Part shown: positions 8,689 through 21,700 of the stretch, piece after piece
How positions within the stretch are numbered: position 1 is the first letter of the stretch
Layout: every line of letters starts with the position of its first letter
Assembly: GCA_019914945.1 (NCBI GenBank)
Contig: CM034113.1
Coordinates: forward strand, 3,142,850 to 3,206,849
Direction of reading: 5' to 3'
Length of the DNA: 64,000 nucleotides
Source: Typha latifolia
Lineage: Eukaryota; Streptophyta; Magnoliopsida; Poales; Typhaceae
Notes under the pieces: generated by a model
Databases searched by the model: none
What the model saw: the letters and a program-made list of their open reading frames with translations, nothing else
Told to the model about the DNA's origin: nothing
Program-made: the position numbers and the translations under genes

Positions 8689-11600
8689 GTGAGATTTTTA
8701 TTCATAAATTCCTTAGTTTCGTAGGTTTTAATTCAACATAAATGATTGTTAATTTGTTATTCTCAAGATTGCTGATATGGGGGGTATTCCAATATCTGTT
8801 ATTCTTTTGATGTGCTATGAGATTGGTATGTTCATCATTGACATGAAAGTGTAATGAATTTTCTGCTTCAAATCTAGTGATTTATGTGGTTTCGTTAGAA
8901 ATGTGATGTTAGTGATAGTTATTTCTGATAGGGTGAATGCGAAAATTGGGAAAAGGGGCTTTGGCGATGGTAGAGTACCTACATTAATGCCTTGAATTAC
9001 AAGTGCCCATTTAGATGATATCTTAGGATGCATATTCTAGAAGAATGGGAACAAAGAAAACATAAAATTTATGATAGATGTTATTAAGAAAACATACGAT
9101 TTATGATAGATGTTATTATGGCAGGTTTTTTGCTCTTTGGGTAAGTAATGACTACCTTTCAGGCTTTCACAGATCAAGATGATTGAGAAATGAATTAGTG
9201 ATCTTTTAAGCTGAGTTTTCTATTATTAACTATTAAGAGTGTAAGATTAGAAAATTTCTCAAACTGTCCTTTAACTTTAGTCTTCCTTTATTTAGTTAGA
9301 TATGATCATCGGGCAGGCTGGGTCGGGCTTTTCGGGCCAATCGGACTTAAGTATTTGTTCACTGCCCCCACCAATCACTCGGGCCGGACCGGGTTTGTGC
9401 CGGGCTAGAATAGTCTAGCCCGTTACCGCCCGTCGGCCCGTGAGAGATCGGGCTAGCCGGTCGAGCTGGGTCGGCTCAACCCACTAATCATTCGGCCCAA
9501 CCCACATTTTAGCTATTTTTATAATTTTTTTTACTATTAGCTTATTTTTTTAAAAAATAATAATAATAAATTAAAAAATTTAAATGTGTGCTTTAAAAAA
9601 ATGTAAAACGGTACAATATCAAAATTTTAGTTGGTTTTTATTGTAGTAGAACGGGTAAGTACTATAGTAGAACAGGCGGGCTACCGTAGCAGAATGGGCG
9701 GGCCTAGTTGCGGGCTAAACGGGTGGGCTTCCGGGATGAATCGGGCGGGCAAAGGGCTGGCCCGTGCAGCCCATGGGTAGTTCGGGCTCGGGCCGGGCCG
9801 GGCTGGGCCTAAACTGGGTCCGGGCTAGGCTTAGCCCAGTCTAAATCGGGTCGGATCGTTTGATCAAGTCTACCTTTATTTATGCCAATTCTGCCATGCT
9901 TATCTTGTAAAATATATCTTCAGGGTAATTTCTTTTCCGAATCACCTCTTGACTTTTAGCTTGCTATTTTTCTTGGAAACTTCTTATTTAATCTCTAGAG
10001 AGTGCAAGATAAAATATCTACTTCCATGCTTAAGCAGTGTTGTGTCCTTGTTTATTTTTCAAGATTCGTTGTCCATCTCCTATATTCGTATACATGCTTT
10101 CTAGGTATACTGGAGTGATGGGATACCCTCATGGTGGATTAATGAGGATATGTATAGGCATTGTATAGCTATTTCATGATTCACCGATAAAGATTTTCAG
10201 ACTCTTACTACAAATCCATCTCTACTATGGTTTTGTATCACAAGCAACCTCCTAAATCAAGGTTGGCTATACCAAAGGCATGTATCGTGCAGATAATCGG
10301 CAAGGGGTGTGCTGGTTCGACACACTCCTGCATGCCAATGACATGCCTCTAATATATATTTTAGGGTTTTACTTTTTATATATATTTTTGGTTTGAATAT
10401 ATATATTAAAGCCCTAAATTAGAGTCTTTCATCCTTAGATAATGTTTTAATGGCTTAATTTATTAAGGATATAGTAATAGTCAAGCAGAAATATGATTCA
10501 ACCAAGGTTCGCAAAATCGGCATCAAGATTAGCCTCCAAAAAAAATAGATATGTGTTAGTCGCTCGGGCGGATCAGACTATTTTTTATTATATAACATAT
10601 CTCTAATTTTCTTCTTGAAAAAATGAGGTTACTAACATATAAAGCCTAAAAACTAAAAAGTATTAACTTGGTCAAAATAGCTCCAACGAAGAATGTGAGA
10701 GAGAGAGTGGAAGAAAAAAAGAAAAAAATTCTGCCATAGTGAAGGAGAGAGAAGAAAAAAAAATTGCAGTGAAGAAATAAGATAGGAGAGAGACATAAAA
10801 ATAAAGAAAATAAGAAAATCATTATCATCGAGATCATTGGAGTTGGATCTGCGTCGGTGGAGTTTGCCAGAGCTAGATTTCAATGTTGGAGAAACAATAA
10901 CTACAGTAGGGAGAAAAGAGAGAGAAATAGTGAAAGAGAGAAAGAGAGGAAGAGTGAAAGAGATGAGGAAATCCGGATCTAGATCAGCCAATCCCGATCC
11001 GGATTAGGATCAATTGATCCTCCGAATTGTGGATTCAACATATAATATAATCGAATATATTCATTAATTGATAATATTTTAATAATTAAAACTAAATCCT
11101 AGTTGAAAATAGTTAATCTGACATCTTCCTATTTTAATTCTGACCAAAGTTTTATTGAACTTAACATATGAATTTCAAATTTTTTGAAATTTGGGGAAAA
11201 TTTTGGGGGAAATATAATAAATTCAAAATCAAAATTATAAAATTTTGTTAAAATCTATTCATATGGAGTTAATCTAATATATTCATATACCAATTTTCAT
11301 GCAATTTGAATGAATTTGACATATTACTTTTGATATTTGGGGAAAATTTTAGCTAAAATCAAAATTTCTCTTTGATTCCTATATTTTAAAGAGTGTTTTT
11401 TTGTAGATCTAGCATAAAATGTTAGATTATGCAGAGAGATCCTTACAAATAATAGATCTAAAAAAAATGGGCTAGATTTATCTATTTGTATTTCCTAAAT
11501 TAATTTTTAAAATGCAAAAAAGAAAAGAAAATCTTTGTGTTAACCGGCATGCCAGCGCAAGGCTGTGCATTGTACACCCAAATTAGCTTTTAAAGTTTAA

Positions 11601-14600
11601 GAAAAGAAAAACAAAAAATTCTGCAATAATCAGCATGGTCGACGCACCCCAGCACAGGGTTAGGCCACTGCACAACCTGTGCTAAGTGCTGATACTCTAT
11701 TAGCATGGCCTTGTGCTGATCCGTGATGGCTGGTACAATCATCCTTTCCTTATATTATGCATATGATTATATGATAATCCTGGGATTTCTTAAGATTCCC
11801 CTATTGATACTTGTTGTCTGATTTCCTTTGTATTTGAAGACCCATATAAGTTGGCACATGACTATGTGTAACATAAGCAAATAATCCTAGGAGTAAGATG
11901 GCATAGCATAGATTACAAATTGTGTTACCATTTACATTTTGCGTTTCATCAATTGCTTGATAATACCTTTTGTTTCCCTAGAATTGAAACAACAAAATAC
12001 TGCAAATTAGGTGAAAGAGTTGTTCTACTTGACCTATAGCCTTTCTATTCAAGCCAACTTTCAAACAATTTTTGTGGGACCTTTGCGGGTGGGAAAATGC
12101 AATACAAATGGGCATATTGACTTTTGAGTAGTAGCATGGAGGGTGTTGTCAGGCATAATAACAACTTATATCATAATGCATATGGAGGATGCATAAGGTG
12201 AAAGTATTTGCAATAAGGATGACAGTTCCCAAAGGTCAAGAAGTCGGGATATTTTGAAATTTGCAATTTTGTAATGTTTGTCGAGTGGGGTTGATCCAAT
12301 TCCCTAATTTGGTGGCTAGTCTTTAGAAATGGAAGTATTATTACTTGAACAATTGGTTGAGGTTATTGAACATATATATTCTCAAATTATTCCATCCTTT
12401 TTGTTTTAATTTGTTCCAACTATGATCAGTCTGCGTTCAACGGAAAATGAAATAGGAGTTAGGCTATAGGAATTTCCCTAGTTGGGTTAACTCCTCTCGT
12501 AGAGCATTTCATTTCAGTCATGTAATTTCCACTATATTCTTAGAACTTAGTTGGAAATGAGATTGAGTCTGCGGAATCTCTATGACTCTATCAGTAAGTA
12601 ATTCACAATCCATAATTATCCCTAGATTTGCTAGGACAAATTTTTTAATACTTTGATACGATTCGGACTTCACCGACGTCGTCTCGAGTTTGGATTTACC
12701 TTAGGATAAGATTGAGTTTTAGGATAAGATTGAGTTTTAGGATAAGATTGTGTTTTAGGATAAGATTGAGTTTTAGGATAAGATTGTGTTTTAGGATAAG
12801 ATTGAGTTGTTGGTTAGCCTATAAAAGTATGTGTAGGGCAACCAAAATTAGGAATTGAATATTGAGAATTGAGTTTGCCTTGCCTCCTTCATCTTCTTCG
12901 CTCCCGTTCCCTCAATCTCCCCGGCGACGCCGCTTCTAATCTCCCTCGACAGGCCAATCACCCTAGTCCCTTAGGAGTGGCCCTCTTCTCCCCCTTCTTC
13001 CAATTTATCCATCGCTATCCCTAACCTTTCCATCATCCATAACCCTTCCACCATCACTTTTACACCGGTGCCACCCCATCAACACCGGCCCTCCACAATC
13101 CACCATTACCCAGGATTTCGTGCCTTCATCCACGGAATCCAAAAACAGAGTATCCTGACGTTCGTCTACTAAACGAACAATATCTCGAGATCCCCAACTC
13201 CGATTCGCCTGAAACTAGATCCGTTGGAAAGCTCTTTTCCGGGCCTACAACATATCAAAATTTCACAGTGATCCAACGGCGGGATATTTCGGGATCTTAT
13301 CTTAAAGTTCCGTGCAAGATCGTAACAATCTGGTATCAGAGCCATAGCACCAAAAGAGGGTTCGTATCAAGCTGGTATCAGAGCCTATAGCCGAGGAAGG
13401 ATCGTATCAAGCTGGTATCAGAGCCACCGTTCCTCGGACAAGCGCTTCCAATGACGACCACCAGATCCATGGCTGCACGGCGTGATGATGAAGAAGAGAT
13501 TCTCCCAATAGAGGAGGAAGAGACGATTGCGGGGACTTCCACCCGCGGAACCATCCGATCTAATCGGAATACGGAAGAGCCTAGCGTTCTATCCATGTTG
13601 GGGTCTATTTCAGAGCAGATGGCCATCAACCACCAGATGATGATGGAGATGATGCGGGAACTACGGGCGCCAAGGGAAGCAATGTCTAACGGGAAGGCAC
13701 CATCGACCCCACGACGCGAGTCCACCCCCTTGAATCAATCCTCACCGGTTCAGCCTTTGCAACCACAAGAGCCGCTGCTACCACCACCCTATGGGCAGAG
13801 GCAAGCAAGGATGGTTACACCAGGACCAGTTGCGGGTGAACCCATCCGACGAGCGAATCACCATGGAGACCACATTGGAGATCAAGATCCATGGGCGGGC
13901 CGATACGATCCGGAACCACGGCGAGTTGATCTAAACCGAAGGAGGGATCATCAACCCTTCATGGTGCATCCTCCGCCGGTTAGACAAGGAGTTGGGCATG
14001 ATCCGGAACGAGACAACGGCATTCGTGGACAAGTCGTGCGTCTCGAATTCCCCAAGTTCAAAGGTGGCGATCCAATTGATTGGTTGTATAGGGCGGAGCA
14101 ATTCTTTGCATACCAAGGTACGGCGGAAGAATACAAGGTGACGCTTGCAAGCTTCCACCTTGAGGATGCGGCGCTTCATTGGTTTCGATCAGCCAATGCC
14201 ATTGAGGCCATCGAAACTTGGGCTGAATTTTGCGCCGATATCACACGGCGATTTGGAGTATCGGGCTATGAAGACTTTGATGCTCTCCTCTCAAAGACGG
14301 TTCAGAAGACCACGGTTGGATCATACCAAGAAGAATTTGAGAGGATTAGTAGCCGATGTCATCCACCATGGACGGATCGGCAACTTCGCAAAGCACCTTC
14401 ATCTCCGGGCTGCGGGGTGACATACAAGCCGATGTGAGGGCTTTAAGGCCTAGAACCTTAAAGGAGGCCTTCCAAGATGCGGTGCTTATGGATGACAAGC
14501 ATAGAGCCATGAAGATACACTGGAAGCGAGTTGGACAAGCCAAGGAAGCCGCACTCAAGCTCTACCAAACATAGCGGCAGAAACACTAGCGGAGTACCAA

Positions 14601-17600
14601 GAGCTGCTACGGCATTGATACCTCCTCGAGCACCCTTGAAGCCATCCCAAGATGTGAAGTACGCACCTAGAGGTCCGGGCGAGCACTCACACCTGCCCAA
14701 GTAGAAGAAAGAAGAGCCAAGGGCTTATGCTTCCGTTGTGATGAGAAGTTTGTACCGGGGCATCGTTGTGCTAAACCGATGGGATCGGTGATGCTCATCG
14801 ATGGATTGGAGGAAGCGGAGGATGAGCTTGCAGCTGAAAGCGCAGATGTGGCTGGACATCGAGGAGAAGAAGTTGAGGAGCAAAACGTGGAGGACGTTAT
14901 AGCTGAAATCTCCCTCCACGCCTATTCGGGGACGGCGGCGCCAAAGACATTGCGGGTGAACGGAGTAGTCAAGAAGACCACAAAGTGAGAATCTTGATTG
15001 ACACCGGGTCCACCCACAACTTCATTGACAAGAGGCTCCTTAGGAAGATTGGGCTCGAGTCGGAACCCACGGAAGGGTTCGATGTGACGATTGGAGATGG
15101 CACCACCTTGCGAGCAGATTTTATTTGTGGAGGTGTGGTATTGAAGGTGCAAGGCCAAAGTTTCACATTGGATCTTTATCCATTAGCCTTGCGAGGAGCT
15201 GATATTGTTTTGGGAACCCAATGGCTTCAAAGCTTGGGGCCCGTAACATTTGATTTCTCAAACCTCACACTGACCTTTCGGAGGAATGGAAGAAAGGTAC
15301 TGCTGGATGGAAATCAACCGCGGCAAGGACCAACATTGCAACCACTTGTAGGCTTTCCTAGTGCAGGGGACCGAGCTCTACTATTGCAAATGGCTGTTCC
15401 TGAACCAGAACATCCCTCACCAAGGAGAATAGCCGCTGACTTGCAAGAGCTGCTGCATGAGTGCCAGGATCTCTTCGAGGAACCCCGAGGACTGCCGCCG
15501 AACCGTCGCCATGACCATCGCATCTTCATAAGTAAGTTTTGGTCCGAGTTCTTCAGATTGCAAGGGACTCAAATCAATCTTAGTTCAGCTTATCACCCCG
15601 AGACGGATGGCCAAACCGAGGTGGTGAATCGTGGACTAGAGCAATACTTGCGATGCTTCGTGGCGGATCGACCAAAGGATTGGGTCAAATTTCTTCCCTG
15701 GGCTGAGTGGTCATACAATACCGCTCATCACTCAAGCATTGGCATGACCCCATTTGAGGCGGTTTATGGGCGCACTCCCCCTGTCTTGCGTGCCTACGAT
15801 AGACTCGCGGCGACGGATAGGACTGAGCTTGACTTGGAGCTTGCTGATCGAGATGAAACATTGAGACGGCTCAAGACTCACCTAGCCACAAAGACAAAAC
15901 CGCATGAAGCAAACGCATGACAAAGGCGGAGACGTGAGCGAGAATTTGAGGTGGATCAATTGGTGTTCGTTCGAGCTCAACCGTATCGACAATCCACATT
16001 GAGGCCAATTTTGAACCAAAAGTTGGGATACAAGTACTATGGTCCGTACTGAGTGCTACAACGAATCGGTCCAAAGCTTACCGATTGGACCTACCAAAGG
16101 AACCAGGATACATCCCGTCTTCCATGTCTCGGCATTGAAGGCCCAGATCGGGCCTAACCATGTAGTGGGTTCGACCTTACCCGAACCAATGGAGGAAGAT
16201 GGCTCCAATGAGCCGGTTCGAGTCCTAAGTCGTAGGAGAAGACGCCAAGGATCCAGATTAGAGACTGAAGTGCTGATTGAGTGGCTGGGCAAACCTGCGA
16301 CGAGTCTACATGGGAGCTAGAGACAGACATCATGGATCGCTTCCCAAATTTCAAACCTTGAGGACAAGGTTGCGGAAGCGTGGTGGATTGATACGATTCG
16401 GACTTCACCGACGTCGTCTCGAGTTTGGATTTACCTTAGGATAAGATTGAGTTTTAGGATAAGATTGAGTTTTAGGATAAGATTGTGTTTTAGGATAAGA
16501 TTGAGTTTTAGGATAAGATTGTGTTTTAGGATAAGATTGAGTTGTTGGTTAGCCTATAAAAGTATGTGTAGGGCAACCAAAATTAGGAATTGAATATTGA
16601 GAATTGAGTTTGCCTTGCCTCCTTCATCTTCTTCGCTCCCGTTCCCTCAATCTCCCCGGCGACGCCGCTTCTAATCTCCTCGACAGGCCAATCACCCTAG
16701 TCCCTTAGGAGTGGCCCTCTTCTCCCCTTCTTCCAATTTATCCATCGCTATCCCTAACCTTTCCATCATCCATAACCCTTCCACCATCACTTTTACACCG
16801 GTGCCACCCCATCAACACCGGCCCTCCACAATCCACCATTACCCAGGATTTCGTGCCTTCATCCACGGAATCCAAAAACAGAGTATCCTGACGTTCGTCT
16901 ACTAAACGAACAATATCTCGAGATCCCCAACTCCGATTCGCCTGAAACTAGATCCGTTGGAAAGCTCTTTTCCGGGCCTACAACATATCAAAATTTCACA
17001 GTGATCCAACGGCGGGATATTTCGGGATCTTATCTTAAAGTTCCGTGCAAGATCGTAACAATCTGGTATCAGAGCCATAGCACCAAAAGAGGGTTCGTAT
17101 CAAGCTGGTATCAGAGCCTATAGCCGAGGAAGGATCGTATCATACTTTTTTTATATTAATCTTAGTCATTTCTCATGGTAATGCAAATGACACTGTGACA
17201 TCAATCACTTATGGATGTGCTTGGTTAGCAAATTTTCAGTGCTGGCATGAGATGTGTTTCGTTCAATGAAACACCAGAAAGGGGATAAAAATCTCTTCTT
17301 AGATCAGAAGCTGTTCTTGTTGAGCTATTCAGTGTTCCAAGTTTTTTGCAAATCAACACAAGCATAGAGTTACAAGCTTATTCATCAAGTAACTCTTGCA
17401 ATTAGTGAGCAGTCAGTGCTCAAATGGATTCACATTTGGCTAATATTTATCTTTAAGTATTATTTCATCTCAAACCTTTACTACCAAATAGATTAATTTC
17501 TATTTAACAAAAGCCTATCTTATCTTTTGTCACATATTTAGACCTTGGTTAGAGAATGAAGTACTATTTGTTTATCTGGCCTACAACCTGATATACCTCT

Positions 17601-18682
17601 AATGCAACACACAACCCTATAGTAGTATACTCTGTTGAGCAAGAACACCGCAATAAATTTTATATCTCCTAGAAAAATGTTAGAACATATACATTAGTAA
17701 ATAAAAAGTCTACAAAATCATGTATTTGTCTTATGCAATATTTGCACACTGAGACCTACCATATTTGTTTGTCGTGCAAATATTATATTTAGTTATACTT
17801 ATTTGATTCATACTTTATACCCTTCTAATTGAATTTATCCATTCCTATCCTACTAGGTAGTATGATATATGAGGTTGACTGTACATAGGGTTGGATAAGT
17901 CATAAGTGTTTCTTTTTTGAAGTTTATTAATGATCTAAGTTTTCTAATGTATGTTTTATCAGCTTGATTTTCTAAAGACTACAATCAGTTCCCAGTAATA
18001 ATATAACTTATTAATATTAGTATCTGAGCCCTTAAGTAACTGATGCTGGGGAGCGTCAAAGAATATGATACAAACTTTGATTCATTGATTCCCTAATGAA
18101 TACCCAAAGGAAGCATTTATCTAATGATTTGACTCTCACGAATACTAGATAAAAGACAAAATTGAGGAAAACCTTGAAATTTTATTAAGAAAATTAAGTT
18201 AATCCGGTAATAGGCTTACATGACTAAATATAGACTAATAATATCCAATACCCTAATTTGCCAAAAAGTTTCAACTTAGACATATGGACAACTACCTTCA
18301 CCCGACCAAACTACATTAGAATAAATGGAATTATATTTTGAGTTCTACATAGAATTATATAAGCAAAACAAAATTTTCCTAAAATTGAAAAAAATAAGTA
18401 ATTTGAAAGTCTAAAACATGGAATTTAGCCAAAACAAGTCATACCTTATGATGACCTAGAAGGCTGTGATGACTTTTACCATGGATGGCCGTGCCGATCG
18501 GCACGTCCCATGCTGGCCGGCACTTACCGTGCCGGCGGCGTACCGACACATGGCATGAGGGGGTGCCGAACGGCACTGCTCCTAATAGTTATGCCGCTTG
18601 TCGTTGACCTCGTTGTCGAGCTACCCGTTGCTGATCGCCGTTGCCGTCGCCCGAGCGCGTCGGGTGCCCTAGCCTGATAGAG

Positions 18683-18740
<58 letters not shown>

Positions 18741-21700
18741 GACGGCGAAGGCGAGCAGCGATCGGCAACGACGAAGGCAAAGGTGAGTATCCCTTTTTTC
18801 TTCTCTCCTCTTATGGCATGGCCGGCAAGTGCTGTGCCATGCCGGCCGGTGGTCGGCACGATCTGTGCCTGTGGCACGGCCATCATTGACTTTTACTCTT
18901 CATCTCATTTCTCATATCCCTATAAGATTTCATCCAATCCTAAGTCAGTCACATCATACACTGTTTCCTACTCAAATTTTATAAGGTTATCTATTGATCT
19001 CCTAAACAATCCTTTACTAGAAACTACAAGATATAGTACTAGTGTTGTAAATGCTGTCAAAGATTTTGCTTTTATTTTATTAAGACTGCCTTATGTTATT
19101 TAATCTTGTAACTTTCCTTTTTTTTTATTCAAAATTGAGAATGTCTAGTAAGCACAAATGTCACCAACATCTTGCCAACATGGTCATTGACTCATTCCTG
19201 CTCGGTATGACAAACCATTTTGTGACGTTAGTTGAAAGAAATAGAAATACGGGCATAGCTAGATCTTAATTCAAGATTATGCCAGCCAATATTTTAGTTA
19301 TACCCATTCTACAAAAGAGAAGGGCGAAATAGAACAATAGTGGTAAATTTTAAAATTAAGAGGGGATAGGGCAGTATGTTGGCTAGAATCAAGGAGAAAG
19401 ATAGATGTTAGATAATCAGTTGACTCAAAAACTTAAATTATTAGGTAATGGATCACTTGTATATCATACCTTTAACATACACCATTATGTGTGACTCCTA
19501 ATACCGTACGTTGACAGATGATGGATTATAGGATGTGCAACTCGCCATTTCAATACTAAAAGTTAGGGAATAAAAGTGGGCAATTGAGATTTGAACCTAT
19601 AACCTCTAAAAAAAATAGCTCTGATACCATATTGGCTAATTAGTTGAAGCAAAAGCTTAAACTATTAGGTAATAGACCAAAAATGATAGCATGCCTTAAC
19701 AATAGAGTACTTATATTAGGAGCAACTCCAAAGTCTTCATAAAAGGCCATAGGGAGCTGAAAAGATCAACAATTGATGAATTAATTAATGAGAAAAAGCT
19801 TTTGTTGGGCAATCTTTTTTGGGTCATTGGAGTTGTAATCAAACAAAGCCCAGCCAGAATATAGATTGGTCTCATAATTTAAGCTCGGCCCGACTCGACC
19901 TAATGGACTAAAACACTCTTGACATAAACCACCAAAAAATGGGTCAGGTGGGTAGGGTCGAGTTGGGTCACCCATGGTCAAACCTAATATATGTCTTCGA
20001 TTGTTAGAATTGTGCTTCAAATTCATTATCTTCAATTGTTGTAAAAATTCGATATTGGTTGACTTTGTTCCTTTCATATTATTATGGTTCATCTTTATTC
20101 TTGCAGGTTTTTGAAGGCTAGAGGGTTTAATATTGAGAAAGCAATCAGCATGTGGTCAGAAATGCTTCATTGGAGGAGAGAATTTGGTGCAGATAGTATC
20201 TTGCAAGTAAGTACAATGCCTTAATATCACTTTATCCTCTCTTCTGGGTAAGTTACCTGTGCTGATCTAACATGCATTGAATTATCTGAATTGCTGTAGT
20301 CAGTGGACATTTTTTAAATCATCGTTGAGTGCTGATCAATTGAGTTATGAGATATATAGGTTATATATATTTTGTGGTTTCTAGTCAGCAAATCATGAGA
20401 ACCCGACATCAAACATCATGTATGACCAACTCAATGTGAGAATTCAGTTCTATGAGAGGCTCAATTTCTGAAGCATTTTCTTGTATTTGATGAAATTCAT
20501 GGCTAACTTTCGCAGAATATGTATAACTATTCCTAACATTGGACCATCAACATGTGACTTGAGTTTGTTATTTATCATTTAGTTGTGGTATATTAAATTG
20601 GTTGAACAAGCACTTCAGTTTGCGATATGTGTTTCAACTTTCAAGTATCTTAACCTTGAAAACAACAAAATTAGATCAAGCTTTGCATTGAAAAAATCTA
20701 GAAAGTTACTACATTTAATAACTTTGATGATATTGTAGAATGGGTCTTGTAGATTTACCTTTTAGTGGTTCATTCGGCACAATTTTACTATAATTAATTT
20801 AAATTTATCTTAAAATTGAGGAAAATGAAATACTCCAATTGGTGGCATGGTAAAGGAACAAGCAATGATAGTCGTGCCACAGGCACGGACTGTGTCGAAC
20901 ACCGGTCGGCACGGCACGGCACGGCACGTGCGGCAGCACTTGCCGGCCGTGCCATAAGAGGAGAGAAAAAAATAGATACGTGCCATAAGAGGAGAGAAAA
21001 AAAATAGATACTCACCTTCGCCGTCGCCGCTCGCCGATCGCCGCTCACCGATCGCTGTCGCCGCTCGCCAATCGCCGTCGCCGCCGCCGCCGTCGTTGCC
21101 GTCGCCGTCGTTGCCGTCGCCGCCGCCGCCGCTGTCGGGTGCCCTAGCCCGAGGGAGAAGAGACCGAGAGAGAGTGAGAGAGAAATTGAGAGAGAGAGAT
21201 CAAGAGAAAGAGAGAGAGATCGGTTAAAACTTAAGTTGCGGATCCGGATCCGTCGTGCCATATGCCGGTACGCCACCGGCGCGGCAAGTGCCGACCGGCA
21301 CGCCCCGTGCCGATCGGCATAGCCATCCTTGGGAACAAGAGTTGTACATAAAATATAAGACAAGAGTATCACTTAATAGTGTATTTCTAATTTTCCATGT
21401 TAAATTATGTCTACTAGTTTTATTTCATAATTTATATGAAAAGATCATTAAAAATCCAATCTAGGGAATGTTGATCCATGCGACTGTGCTAGCCAAATCG
21501 GGAGTAATGTACTTCACTGTTCCATAAAATGAGAACACTTAGTTATCTAATATGTGAAGCTTGAGTAATGTTAAGAGGTTGTAACTTGTAAGATAACTTT
21601 ATTCACCCAAAAGGAAATTTATTACTTGAGAAAACCTACTCTAGGTGCGAAGCATCCACCATAGAATCCTCAATCCATCGAGCACCATAAACCATACTAG

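Larger units (their letters stand above)
12654..13409 (+). repeat. 5' LTR of the gypsy derivative
   Basis: 756 bp, TG...CA with 9-bp inverted ends. U3 carries six tandem 18-bp units, then the TATA box TATAAAAG, then a CT-rich leader. Confidence 0.95.
12654..17142 (+). mobile_element. Young Ty3/gypsy chromovirus derivative lacking RT and RNase H
   Basis: A complete insertion in sense orientation in intron 1. It has LTRs of 756 and 754 bp that differ, by eye, only by two 1-bp deletions, a TACTT target duplication, LTR ends TGATACGAT/ATCGTATCA, and an iMet PBS. The internal region is 2,979 bp: gag, zinc knuckle, protease, then a jump straight to the C-terminal half of integrase and a chromodomain ([23 protein letters not shown] in another frame). 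RT, RNase H and the integrase N-terminus are absent. Frames are broken near 14385, 14985, 15918 and 16293. It cannot replicate alone, so its own insertion must have used proteins from a relative. Confidence 0.95.
8689..20106 (+). other. Intron 1 (11.4 kb), TE-filled
   Basis: GTGAGA...TTGCAG. It contains, in order: a hAT-like GC-rich element, an old AT-rich repeat with a nested hAT-like element, a complete young gypsy derivative, and a GC-rich TIR element. The remaining stretches (8700-9284, 9883-10250, 11760-12648, 17148-18469, 18897-20100) show no gene-like structure. Confidence 0.8.

Noticed and set aside
10646..10991. 112-codon minus-strand ORF
   Set aside because: Phe/Ser/Leu-rich product of purine-rich MITE sequence.
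14146..14179. Antisense and alternative-frame ORFs across the gypsy gag and LTRs
   Set aside because: Shadows of the gag-pol frame.
18524..18889. ORFs on both strands over the (GA)n tract
   Set aside because: Low complexity inside a TIR element.
20794..21372. 192-codon minus-strand ORF
   Set aside because: It spans a GC-rich TIR element. The protein is Ala/Thr and Ser/Leu low complexity created by CGCCG and GA repeats and is not matched in the sister element.
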